From Abditibacteriota bacterium (GTDB lineage: Bacteria > Armatimonadota > UBA5829), in the NCBI GenBank assembly GCA_017958015.1, contig JAGDDM010000094.1, forward strand, positions 1 to 8,746: a DNA stretch of 8,746 nucleotides, read 5' to 3'. This document shows, piece by piece, positions 1 to 5,298 of this stretch (position 1 is its first letter; every line of letters begins with the position of its first letter). The notes beneath the pieces are model-generated. The model saw only the letters and a list, made by a program, of their open reading frames with translations. It had not been told where the DNA came from and did not search any database. The translations under genes and the position numbers were made by a program.

Positions 1-197
1 ACATTTTCTTCACCGACGGTTCTTCTCTGAAGAACTGGAGTGAGGCTAATGAAGCCGGTTGGGTTGAGGAGCTTGCTACCGGTGCTGACGGTTCCGTTGG
101 TTACTTCTTCAACGATTCCGCGAAGTTCGAAGCCGGTAAGGGTTATTACCTCCACACCGAAATCGACAACCTCGCCATGATCTTCCCCGCGTATTAA
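1..197 (+). CDS. C-terminal end of a secreted 'GWN/GYY' repeat protein (paralog of the next gene), 5' end outside the window
   Basis: The reading frame beginning at base 3 encodes 64 residues, from IFFTDG to the terminal PAY, followed by TAA. It aligns with residues 154-219 of the complete gene just downstream, with more than half of residues identical by eye. Shared blocks are IFFTDG, LK.WSEA, VGYF, GYY, DNL and the end MI.PAY. The only length change is about two residues before VGYF. The function is unknown; by analogy with the complete copy it is probably an exported beta-rich protein. All seven glycine codons are GGT, whereas the downstream biosynthetic genes mostly use GGC, which suggests selection for high expression. 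The gene is followed by a strong terminator built like that of its paralog, so the two are tandem duplicates with separate transcription units. Further copies may lie upstream. Confidence 0.85.
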   Translation, partial: IFFTDGSSLKNWSEANEAGWVEELATGADGSVGYFFNDSAKFEAGKGYYLHTEIDNLAMIFPAY

Positions 198-264
198 TCT
201 ACGATGAGGATACATCACAAAAATGCAAGTAATTTTGCAGCACATTGACCACTACGATTTATAA

Positions 265-282
265 AAAGAAGTTCTCTTCTTT
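265..282 (+). repeat. 3' UTR inverted repeat preceding the terminator
   Basis: AAAGAAG (265-271) and CTTCTTT (276-282) form a perfect 7-bp stem with a 4-nt loop, two bases before the terminator stem. The paralogous gene has a similar AAAGAA/TTCTTT inverted repeat in the same place, so the arrangement was kept after duplication. It may protect the mRNA 3' end or help termination; this role is inferred. Confidence 0.6.
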
Positions 283-284
283 CT

Positions 285-318
285 GCCCGGGAAACCGGGC
301 TTTTTTTTGTTTTTTTTT
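285..318 (+). terminator. Rho-independent terminator of the first secreted protein gene
   Basis: A stem of GCCCGG (285-290) and CCGGGC (295-300) closes a GAAA tetraloop of the GNRA type. It is followed by eight T (301-308), then GT and eight more T (311-318). The paralogous gene uses the same six stem base pairs with a GCAA loop. Confidence 0.92.
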
Positions 319-339
319 CGATTTTCCTCTTTTTGGGGG

Positions 340-368
340 TTTACAAAAGGTTGAAAATGCGTTATATT
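340..368 (+). promoter_or_regulatory. Sigma-70 type promoter of the complete secreted paralog
   Basis: TTTACA (340-345), a 17-bp spacer and TATATT (363-368). Transcription should start near 375, giving a leader of about 75-80 nt that contains a hairpin and a very strong ribosome binding site. TATTAT at 365-370 is an alternative -10 with a less favourable 19-bp spacer. Confidence 0.7.
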
Positions 369-383
369 ATTATGTAGGGTAAT

Positions 384-409
384 TTTTAACGGCTTTTCGG
401 GCCTTAAAA
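384..409 (+). promoter_or_regulatory. 5' leader hairpin
   Basis: TTTTAA (384-389) pairs with TTAAAA (404-409), and inside it GGC (391-393) pairs with GCC (401-403). This gives a nine-pair stem with one bulged C and a 7-nt loop. It would start about ten bases from the predicted 5' end of the mRNA, a position where hairpins often stabilise abundant bacterial transcripts. That role is inferred. It lacks a following T-tract, so it is not a terminator. Confidence 0.45.
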
Positions 410-437
410 CAAAACTTTAACCATTAGCCCCACAAGA

Positions 438-447
438 AAGGAGGTGA
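438..447 (+). promoter_or_regulatory. Ten-base perfect Shine-Dalgarno that decides the start codon
   Basis: AAGGAGGTGA matches the full anti-Shine-Dalgarno end of 16S rRNA. GGAGG (440-444) is 8 bases from ATG at 453. An in-frame GTG at 444 lies inside the Shine-Dalgarno itself and therefore cannot be the start. A site this complete fits a very highly translated gene. Confidence 0.85.
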
Positions 448-452
448 AAGCT

Positions 453-1112
453 ATGAAAAAAGCCTTCACGTTTATTCTCATTCTCGTTCTCGCTCTGGGA
501 GTCGCCGCTTCCGCGGTTCAGTATTCCCAGGAAGTAAAAGCCGGTTGGAACTTTATCGCCTTCCCGGGTTATCCCGCCAACACCGCGGTAACATCCACCT
601 TCGCTAACTTCGACTTCGACTTCGACTGCATTCTGCAGACCATGGTGGGCAGCGAAAGCACAGCTTTCGATCCCTTCGACGAGTTTTACGGTTTGACCAA
701 CGTCTTCCTTGGTCAGGGTTACTACTTCTACACCCCCGAAGACGGCACGATTTCCTACGAGGGCGTGGCCGACGGTATTCCGGATGCCAACGGCAGAATG
801 ACCGATATGTGGTTCGAGCTTCCCAAGGCCGGCTGGCAGATGATCGGCAACCCCTTCGATCATGACGTGTACGTTAACGCCGATCAGTCCGATTTCGGTA
901 CCGGTGATCACATCTTCTTCACCGACGGCAACGTCCTGAAGACCTGGAGTGAAGCCGTTGAGGCCGATTGGGTCGCGAGCATTATGATTAACAACGAGTC
1001 TGCCGGTGACGTGGGATATTTTTCCAATACCTCTTGGAAACTTGAGCCCGGTTTGGGATACTACTTCCAGACATACCGCGACAACCTCGTTATGATCATT
1101 CCCGCGTATTAA
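453..1112 (+). CDS. Secreted protein with two 'GW..I..P ... G.GYY' repeat halves, function unknown
   Basis: The 219-residue product starts at ATG 453, chosen from the Shine-Dalgarno. An export signal spans residues 1-22: lysines 2-3, a hydrophobic core at 7-18 and a likely cleavage after A-S-A. The mature protein falls into two similar halves. The first has GWNFIAFPGYP (31-41) and GQGYYFY (87-93); the second has GWQMIGNPF (128-136) and GLGYYFQ (200-206). The pattern resembles beta-rich repeats seen in exported proteins of several poorly cultured phyla, where a Gly-Trp strand opens each unit and a Gly-Tyr strand closes it. The mature part is acidic and aromatic, with one Cys (59) and an F-D-F-D-F-D run (53-58) encoded by three tandem TTCGAC hexamers at 609-626. 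It has its own promoter, a leader hairpin, an exceptional ribosome binding site and a terminator. The preceding gene is its tandem paralog. A surface-layer, adhesin or matrix role is possible but not shown by the sequence. Confidence 0.88.
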   Translation: MKKAFTFILILVLALGVAASAVQYSQEVKAGWNFIAFPGYPANTAVTSTFANFDFDFDCILQTMVGSESTAFDPFDEFYGLTNVFLGQGYYFYTPEDGTISYEGVADGIPDANGRMTDMWFELPKAGWQMIGNPFDHDVYVNADQSDFGTGDHIFFTDGNVLKTWSEAVEADWVASIMINNESAGDVGYFSNTSWKLEPGLGYYFQTYRDNLVMIIPAY

Positions 1113-1136
1113 TACGCGATAAAGAAATATTTCTTT
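1103..1136 (+). repeat. Two consecutive 16-bp perfect palindromes at the stop codon and 3' UTR
   Basis: CGCGTATTAATACGCG (1103-1118) is a perfect palindrome in which the TAA stop occupies 1110-1112. After two bases, AAAGAAATATTTCTTT (1121-1136) is a second perfect palindrome. Two bases later comes the 16-nt terminator hairpin (1139-1154). The three elements therefore repeat at 18-nt intervals. In the upstream paralog the first palindrome is degraded, but the second and third elements are conserved in type and order. Confidence 0.75.
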
Positions 1137-1138
1137 GG

Positions 1139-1159
1139 GCCCGGGCAACCGGGCTTTTT
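1139..1159 (+). terminator. Rho-independent terminator of the secreted paralog
   Basis: GCCCGG (1139-1144) and CCGGGC (1149-1154) enclose a GCAA tetraloop and are followed by five T (1155-1159), then CTTG and four more T. The stem is identical to that of the terminator of the upstream copy. Confidence 0.9.
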
Positions 1160-1192
1160 CTTGTTTTAAGCGGAAAACCGGGAAAAAAGTTC

Positions 1193-1221
1193 TTGACATC
1201 TTTTCGATTGTGTGTTATACT
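1193..1221 (+). promoter_or_regulatory. Near-consensus extended -10 sigma-70 promoter
   Basis: TTGACA (1193-1198), a 17-bp spacer and TATACT (1216-1221), with an extended -10 TG at 1213-1214. The -35 is perfect and the -10 matches five of six bases. The predicted start near 1228 leaves a leader of about 35 nt before ATG 1263. Confidence 0.88.
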
Positions 1222-1262
1222 CGAATCAGTCAGGGATAAATCTCTTTTTCGGAGGCAATATT

Positions 1263-1694
1263 ATGAAAAAGTTACTCTTCATACTCATCGTCGCTCTCGC
1301 GGTTGTGTCCGCGTCTTTCGCCGCGGAAGTGAAACCCATGGCCATGAAAAATTCCGCCGTGGGCGGCGCCGCTTTGAACGTCTACACCCCCGGAGTTGAG
1401 GGCGGAGAGGGCGTCAACAACGTGGGCCTTCTCATCCGCACCTGGGGCAAAGTCACCGCCGTTGACGCGGAAAACAGCGTCTTCTTCATCAGCGACGGCA
1501 CCGCCAGAGTAGACGGCAGCGGCAACACCGGCCTCAGAGTCCGTTTTGACAGTCTCGCCGAGGGCGTGACCATCACTCCTCCCGCGGTGGGCTCCTTTGT
1601 GGCCATCACAGCCATTTCTTCCACCGCCGTCGCGGACGGCAAGATTTACTCTTGTCTGCGGCCCCGGAGCCAGGACGACATCATCGTCTTTTGA
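1263..1694 (+). CDS. Small secreted protein with an OB-fold-like core
   Basis: The 143-residue product starts at ATG 1263, with GGAGG seven bases upstream. A further in-frame ATG at 1212 would put the start inside the promoter and is rejected. Residues 1-20 are a signal peptide with cleavage after S-F-A. A low-complexity Gly/Ala/Val linker (about 30-52) leads to a core whose strand order suggests a five-stranded barrel: VGLLIRTWGKVTAVD (54-68), SVFFISDG (72-79), GLRVRF (90-95), GSFVAITAIS (110-119) and a closing strand ending RPRSQDDIIVF (133-143). The order 'G.V..VD...FFI.DG...' is typical of OB-like exported domains that bind ligand or nucleic acid through a barrel. It also recalls domains attached to large surface proteins in Armatimonadota-like genomes, though that is from memory. 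It is monocistronic, with a strong promoter and its own terminator. No catalytic residues are evident. Confidence 0.85.
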   Translation: MKKLLFILIVALAVVSASFAAEVKPMAMKNSAVGGAALNVYTPGVEGGEGVNNVGLLIRTWGKVTAVDAENSVFFISDGTARVDGSGNTGLRVRFDSLAEGVTITPPAVGSFVAITAISSTAVADGKIYSCLRPRSQDDIIVF

Positions 1695-1708
1695 CGCGAA
1701 ACATAATT

Positions 1709-1731
1709 CCGCCCGTTCGGGCGGTTTTTTT
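1709..1731 (+). terminator. Rho-independent terminator after the small secreted protein
   Basis: CCGCCC (1709-1714) and GGGCGG (1719-1724) enclose GTTC and are followed by seven T (1725-1731). The next promoter's -35 begins two bases after the T-tract. Confidence 0.93.
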
Positions 1732-1732
1732 G

Positions 1733-1761
1733 TTGCCCTTTTTTCCCTTGTGGGGTATAAT
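1733..1761 (+). promoter_or_regulatory. Promoter of the TPR protein and HIT operon
   Basis: TTGCCC (1733-1738), a 17-bp spacer and a perfect TATAAT (1756-1761). The start is expected near 1768, leaving a leader of only about 15 nt that is largely ribosome binding site (AAGGAG, 1771-1776). The -35 matches only at TTG, so strength depends on the -10. Confidence 0.75.
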
Positions 1762-1782
1762 ATAACAAACAAGGAGATTCCC

Positions 1783-3333
1783 ATGCGAAAACTTTTTTTG
1801 ATTTTGATTCTTGTCTGCTCAGCTCTTCCGGTCCTTGCCGGCGTGCGGGATATCGTGGGTGTTGTGCGAACTTTCGGCGACACCAAAAGCCGCATGACCT
1901 GCGCCATGGTGGTGGGTGACGGCGGCTACGCCGTGGCTCCCTACACCGCCGTGGCGGAGAACGTCAGCGAAACCCTGGACAACATCGTCACCGACCCCAT
2001 CTTCATAAGCTCTTTCACCGGTAAGGCCTACCGCGCCGAGGTGGTTGCTTACGACAAGGGTCTTGGTGTCGCGCTCATAAAGCTGCCCGTGAAGGGTCTG
2101 CCCTCCGCCCCTCTGGCGCCCCTCAGCGTCTACAACAAGGCCATGTACGGCTCCTACGGCGAGCTCACTCAGGAGCAGTATGTGGGCAACAAGTGGGGCG
2201 CGGAGTGCGTGGCTCTTACCACCGCGGAGATTGACGGCGTCCGGCAGTACGCGCTGGGCGACTGGCTCACCTCCAACATCTTCGTCACCGATATCGACAA
2301 GTACGTCTTCGCTTTCCTGAGCGGAATCACACCCGCCAAGGCTGTGCCCAACGGCGCCGTGGTCCACCGCGACGGATCCGTCATCGGTATGTATCTGGAC
2401 AAACTCACCTTCACCGGCGGCCGGCGGAACTACACCTACGGCAGAGTGGCCATGTCCCACGAGATAACCAAGTTCTTGGTAAAGAACGGCCTGAGCGGTG
2501 ATGCGTTGGCTAACCCGCCGGATGCCACCGCTTCCGGAATGACCGGCGGCGGCGACGCTTTCCCCATGCGCCTTTCCATGTACACTCTTTCCGGCAGAGG
2601 CGATGACCTTGAGGCCCTGAAGATTGCCGACGCTCTCATTGCCGACGGCGGCAGCGACGCTCTCACCCTCATCGTCAAGGGCGACGGCGAGCTGGCAAAG
2701 GGCAATGCGGACAAGGCTTTGGAATCCTACGCCGCGGCCAAGAAAGCGGACGACACCGATCCCGCCGCCTACATCGGCACGGCCAAGGCCTACGCCGCCG
2801 CCAAGAAGGACAAGGAGGCGGAGGCGGAGCTCAAGGCGGGCATGGAGAAGTTTCCGAACTCCGCGGAAATGGCCGGGGAGCTGACGAACTACTATTACGA
2901 AAAAGAGGACTTCGATTCCGCGCTTACATACGCCAAGCGGGCGGCGGAAATCTCCCCCAACTCCTTGGTGCGGCGGCTGGTGCTGGCCAAGGTGTACAAG
3001 AGCCGGGATGACTATCAGACCGCCATCAACATCATCGGCGAGGCCATACGAATCTCCCCCGACTGGACCGACGGCATCTATTTCCTGGCGTCTACCTTCG
3101 AGGAGGGCGGCGACATGACCAACGCGGAGAAGGGCTATCGGCTGCTGATTCAGCGGGCGCCCAATAATCCCACCTATCTGCTGCTGTGGGCATCTTTCCT
3201 GGCGGACACCGGCAGAGCGGCGGAGGCGGTGAAGGTGTTGGAAAAGGTGAAGACACTGAGTCCCACCGGTTCCGCGGCGGAGGAATTGAAATCTTTGGAA
3301 AAACGACTGACTAAAGGAGAAAACGATGAGTGA
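1783..3333 (+). CDS. Secreted protein with a degenerate trypsin/HtrA-like domain and C-terminal TPR repeats
   Basis: The product is 516 residues, starting at ATG 1783, six bases after AAGGAG. The frame is open further upstream, but that part overlaps the previous gene and the promoter. Residues 1-19 are a signal peptide (cleavage after V-L-A). Residues 22-235 follow the order of an HtrA-type serine protease: GDGGYAVAPYTAVAEN (45-60) sits where 'GSGFV.T..HV' is expected, VVAYDKGLGVALIKL (87-101) where 'V..D...DLAVLK' is expected, and AVPNGAVVHRDGSVIG (187-202) where 'GNSGGPL....G.VIG' is expected. On that alignment His, Asp and Ser are all replaced, so it is probably non-catalytic. Residues 292-494 hold six TPR units on a 34-residue period (starting near 292, 326, 360, 394, 428 and 462), with an additional TPR-like helix pair at 258-290. 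It probably acts as an exported binding or scaffold protein; the partner is unknown. The 3' end overlaps the HIT gene by 8 bp. Confidence 0.85.
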   Translation: MRKLFLILILVCSALPVLAGVRDIVGVVRTFGDTKSRMTCAMVVGDGGYAVAPYTAVAENVSETLDNIVTDPIFISSFTGKAYRAEVVAYDKGLGVALIKLPVKGLPSAPLAPLSVYNKAMYGSYGELTQEQYVGNKWGAECVALTTAEIDGVRQYALGDWLTSNIFVTDIDKYVFAFLSGITPAKAVPNGAVVHRDGSVIGMYLDKLTFTGGRRNYTYGRVAMSHEITKFLVKNGLSGDALANPPDATASGMTGGGDAFPMRLSMYTLSGRGDDLEALKIADALIADGGSDALTLIVKGDGELAKGNADKALESYAAAKKADDTDPAAYIGTAKAYAAAKKDKEAEAELKAGMEKFPNSAEMAGELTNYYYEKEDFDSALTYAKRAAEISPNSLVRRLVLAKVYKSRDDYQTAINIIGEAIRISPDWTDGIYFLASTFEEGGDMTNAEKGYRLLIQRAPNNPTYLLLWASFLADTGRAAEAVKVLEKVKTLSPTGSAAEELKSLEKRLTKGENDE

Positions 3334-3676
3334 TTGTATTTTTTGCAAAATAGCGGCCGGGGAAATCGGCAAATTGGTGTATGAGGACGACTATGTGGCG
3401 GCCTTCGACGACCTGAATCCCGTGGCGGAAACCCACGTGCTTATCGTGCCCAAGAAGCATATCGCCTCTTTGAACGAAATCGACGCCGATGAACACGGAG
3501 CCATGGCGGGACACGCTCTCGCCGCGGCGGCGAAAATCGCGGCGGAACGGGGCCTTACCGACGGTTACAGGCTTGTATCCAACTGCGGAGCCCACGGCGG
3601 CCAAACCGTTATGCATCTCCACTTCCACCTTGTGGGCGGCAGAGCCATGGGTTGGCCTCCCTTCCCGGAAGAATAA
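3326..3676 (+). CDS. hinT: HIT family purine nucleoside phosphoramidase (HinT type)
   Basis: The 116-residue length is standard for the HINT branch. Visible motifs are CIFCKI (4-9), F..DLNPV.E.H.L.VPKKH (27-45), SN.G..GGQTV.HLHFHLVGGR (85-106) and the HINT-type tail MGWPP (108-112). The histidine triad is H97, H99 and H101; the middle His is the nucleophile in characterised members. These cytoplasmic enzymes hydrolyse AMP-lysine and related purine phosphoramidates; the physiological substrate is generally unclear. C4 and C7 could form half of the zinc site found in some bacterial members. ATG 3326 is six bases after AAGGAG (3314-3319), and ATGAGTGA contains both this start and the stop of the preceding gene, so translation is probably coupled. 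It shares the promoter of the TPR gene and is closed by a UUCG terminator. There is no obvious functional link to its exported operon partner. Confidence 0.96.
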   Translation: MSDCIFCKIAAGEIGKLVYEDDYVAAFDDLNPVAETHVLIVPKKHIASLNEIDADEHGAMAGHALAAAAKIAAERGLTDGYRLVSNCGAHGGQTVMHLHFHLVGGRAMGWPPFPEE

Positions 3677-3683
3677 CATTTAT

Positions 3684-3707
3684 CCGCGCTTCGGCGCGGT
3701 TTTTTTT
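3684..3707 (+). terminator. Rho-independent terminator with a UUCG loop after hinT
   Basis: CCGCGC (3684-3689) and GCGCGG (3694-3699) close a TTCG tetraloop and are followed by eight T (3700-3707). The last two T are also the first bases of the next promoter's -35, so the terminator and promoter are fused. Confidence 0.94.
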
Positions 3708-3734
3708 GACCTAAATCCGTTTTAGGTGTATAAT
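3706..3734 (+). promoter_or_regulatory. Promoter of the glycosyltransferase cluster
   Basis: TTGACC (3706-3711), a 17-bp spacer and a perfect TATAAT (3729-3734). The start is predicted near 3741, giving a leader of about 25 nt before GTG 3766. TAGGTGTATAAT (3723-3734) is repeated exactly at the promoter before the first GT2 gene. Confidence 0.85.
3709..3727 (+). promoter_or_regulatory. Candidate operator: perfect inverted repeat in the promoter spacer
   Basis: ACCTAAA (3709-3715) and TTTAGGT (3721-3727) are perfect 7-bp inverted half-sites separated by TCCGT. The repeat starts in the last three bases of the -35 and ends one base before the -10, so a dimeric protein bound here would block RNA polymerase. 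No regulator gene lies nearby, so the binding protein is unknown. Chance or DNA-structural origin cannot be excluded. Confidence 0.45.
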
Positions 3735-3765
3735 ATAAGCGAAGATTATATGTCGGAGGAGATCC

Positions 3766-5256
3766 GTGATCGATAAGAAATCAAAGATAATATATTTGCT
3801 TATGGCTTTTGTCGCCGCCTGTATCGCTTGGCGGTACGCCCACATCATCTCCGTGCAGCGCCACGAGTTCGCGGATTTGGGCATGGCGCTGCCCCGGTTC
3901 TCTTTCGCCGGAATGATTAAGAACGTTATTGCCGAAGACCGGTGCCCGGCTCTGTCCCATATCATCACCTTCTGTATGCTGAAGGTTCTGCCCATGAAGA
4001 TAACCTATATGCGGGTGCCCTCCGTTATGGCCGCCGCCGTCGCGGTGTTCTTCGCGGGGCTTCTGGGCCATAAAGTTCGGGGTCTCCGGACGGGTATTGT
4101 TACCGCCGCCCTCATGATTACTTTCACCTGCGGCTGCGCCTACGGTGTGGATATGCGCCTTTACTCACTGCTTACAATGTTCGGCACCGTGGCCGCTTAC
4201 GTGTACACATGCCGTCTGCTGAACCTCGAGGGTGAGACAATCGGCCGCCGCCTGCTGCAGGGCGTCGTTTACGGTCTTTTGGTGAACACCCACTACACAG
4301 GCGTTATCATGGTTGCCGCCTTCTTCCTGGTGGATGTTTACCTCATGATAAAGAAACGGGACGATTGGCGGTCAATGATTCCCTACGGGGTATGCTTTGT
4401 TCTCTTCCTGCCCTGGATGATATACGGCATAATCGCCCCCATGCTCTCCGACTCCTCCTTCCTCGTTTCCGCCTCCGAGGGCGTCGGCAAGAGCAAAACC
4501 GTGTTCAAGCTCATGAAGGAGCCTTGGCTGTCGACAAAACTCAAGTGCATATTTGCCGCGGGACTTCTCGCCGCTTTCCTGTTTTATCTCAAAGGTATTT
4601 TCGGCAAGACTTTCGACGGCGGAAGAAAGTTTTTGTGGAACGGGATTCTCTTTATCTGCGCTTTCGTGTTTGTTTTTGTGGCGGTTTACACCATGCAGCC
4701 CAACGGCAACTTGGGCGTGCGGTTCTTCATTCCGATTTACGCTTACATATTCCTGTTTATGGCCGCGGCTTTCGACAAGATTATTTGCGGCCTGTTCAAA
4801 AAGGAAACCCTGAGATATATCTTCGTTGTTCTCGCCTGTTTGTTCCTCTTCGCGGGAATACTGCCGAGAGTCAATTTCCTGAGCAGATACGACAGATTCG
4901 ATTTCGTATCCTCCGCGGAGTATCTTTTGGACCAAGAGGATATAAGGGACTCGGATGTGATTGTCTATCGCCCCCATCTTGCCATGGGTTGCAACAGCGC
5001 CACCTTGGCTTGGTATCAATACTGTATGGGCGGCGGCAGATCCGGTATTCGTCTCTCCTACGAGGCGGACGAGAAGAATCTTGACGGTATAAACAAGGTC
5101 TACGTCGTCCATTCGGAACATCAGGCTCCCCTCAACTTCTACGACGAGTACACGAAGGAGACTCTGGAAAAGGATTTCGTTCTGAAGGATCGGATTCCCC
5201 TGCGAGTGGACCCGGAAAACAACGAGATACGGATATATGTTCGCAAGCGAAGTTGA
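3766..5256 (+). CDS. GT-C (GT39/PMT-like) membrane glycosyltransferase, copy A
   Basis: The 496-residue product starts at GTG 3766, with GGAGG (3755-3759) six bases before it. About ten hydrophobic segments can be placed (near 8-30, 84-102, 108-126, 129-149, 164-193, 205-225, 260-277, 292-309, 318-336 and 350-366), followed by a soluble tail of about 130 residues. GT-C features are an acidic first-loop motif HEFADL (33-38; D37 is a candidate catalytic or metal residue), DMRLYSLL (129-136), NTHYTG (174-179) and RFFIPIYAY (319-327). GT39/PMT-like enzymes of this layout take a sugar from a polyprenyl phosphate and transfer it to an acceptor on the outer face of the membrane; sugar and acceptor are not predictable here. 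Copy B downstream shares these motifs and the tail block L.GINKVY (439-446). It is the first gene of the cluster, followed by the GT2 gene that probably makes its donor. Confidence 0.85.
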   Translation: MIDKKSKIIYLLMAFVAACIAWRYAHIISVQRHEFADLGMALPRFSFAGMIKNVIAEDRCPALSHIITFCMLKVLPMKITYMRVPSVMAAAVAVFFAGLLGHKVRGLRTGIVTAALMITFTCGCAYGVDMRLYSLLTMFGTVAAYVYTCRLLNLEGETIGRRLLQGVVYGLLVNTHYTGVIMVAAFFLVDVYLMIKKRDDWRSMIPYGVCFVLFLPWMIYGIIAPMLSDSSFLVSASEGVGKSKTVFKLMKEPWLSTKLKCIFAAGLLAAFLFYLKGIFGKTFDGGRKFLWNGILFICAFVFVFVAVYTMQPNGNLGVRFFIPIYAYIFLFMAAAFDKIICGLFKKETLRYIFVVLACLFLFAGILPRVNFLSRYDRFDFVSSAEYLLDQEDIRDSDVIVYRPHLAMGCNSATLAWYQYCMGGGRSGIRLSYEADEKNLDGINKVYVVHSEHQAPLNFYDEYTKETLEKDFVLKDRIPLRVDPENNEIRIYVRKRS

Positions 5257-5281
5257 AAGATATATCGAATAGGTGTATAAT
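5253..5281 (+). promoter_or_regulatory. Internal promoter overlapping the stop codon of GT-C copy A
   Basis: TTGAAA (5253-5258), a 17-bp spacer and a perfect TATAAT (5276-5281). The -35 contains the TGA stop (5254-5256) of the preceding gene. The start near 5288 would give a leader of only about 11 nt, beginning close to the GGAG ribosome binding site (5289-5292). There is no terminator before it, so the downstream genes can be read from both promoters. Confidence 0.75.
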
Positions 5282-5298
5282 CGATAACGGAGACACTT

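Noticed and set aside
444..452. GTG at 444 as an upstream start of the secreted repeat protein
   Set aside because: It lies within the Shine-Dalgarno sequence that correctly positions ATG 453, and it would add three residues before a normal signal peptide.
1212..1262. Upstream in-frame ATG for the OB-like protein
   Set aside because: It falls between the -35 and -10 of the promoter, so it would not be transcribed, and it would hide the signal peptide behind 17 extra residues.
1597..1782. Upstream extension of the TPR gene
   Set aside because: It overlaps the previous gene, a terminator and the promoter, and ATG 1783 has a good Shine-Dalgarno followed by a clear signal peptide.
2624..2884. 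Plus-strand Arg/Pro-rich frame inside the TPR gene
   Set aside because: Out-of-frame reading of GC-rich TPR codons; composition is low complexity and it has no start signals.
1819..3372. Long open frame on the minus strand opposite the TPR gene
   Set aside because: It is a GC-skew shadow of the plus-strand gene: the plus strand has a signal peptide, TPR periodicity, ribosome binding site and promoter, while the minus frame is Gly/Arg/Val-rich with no recognisable domain.
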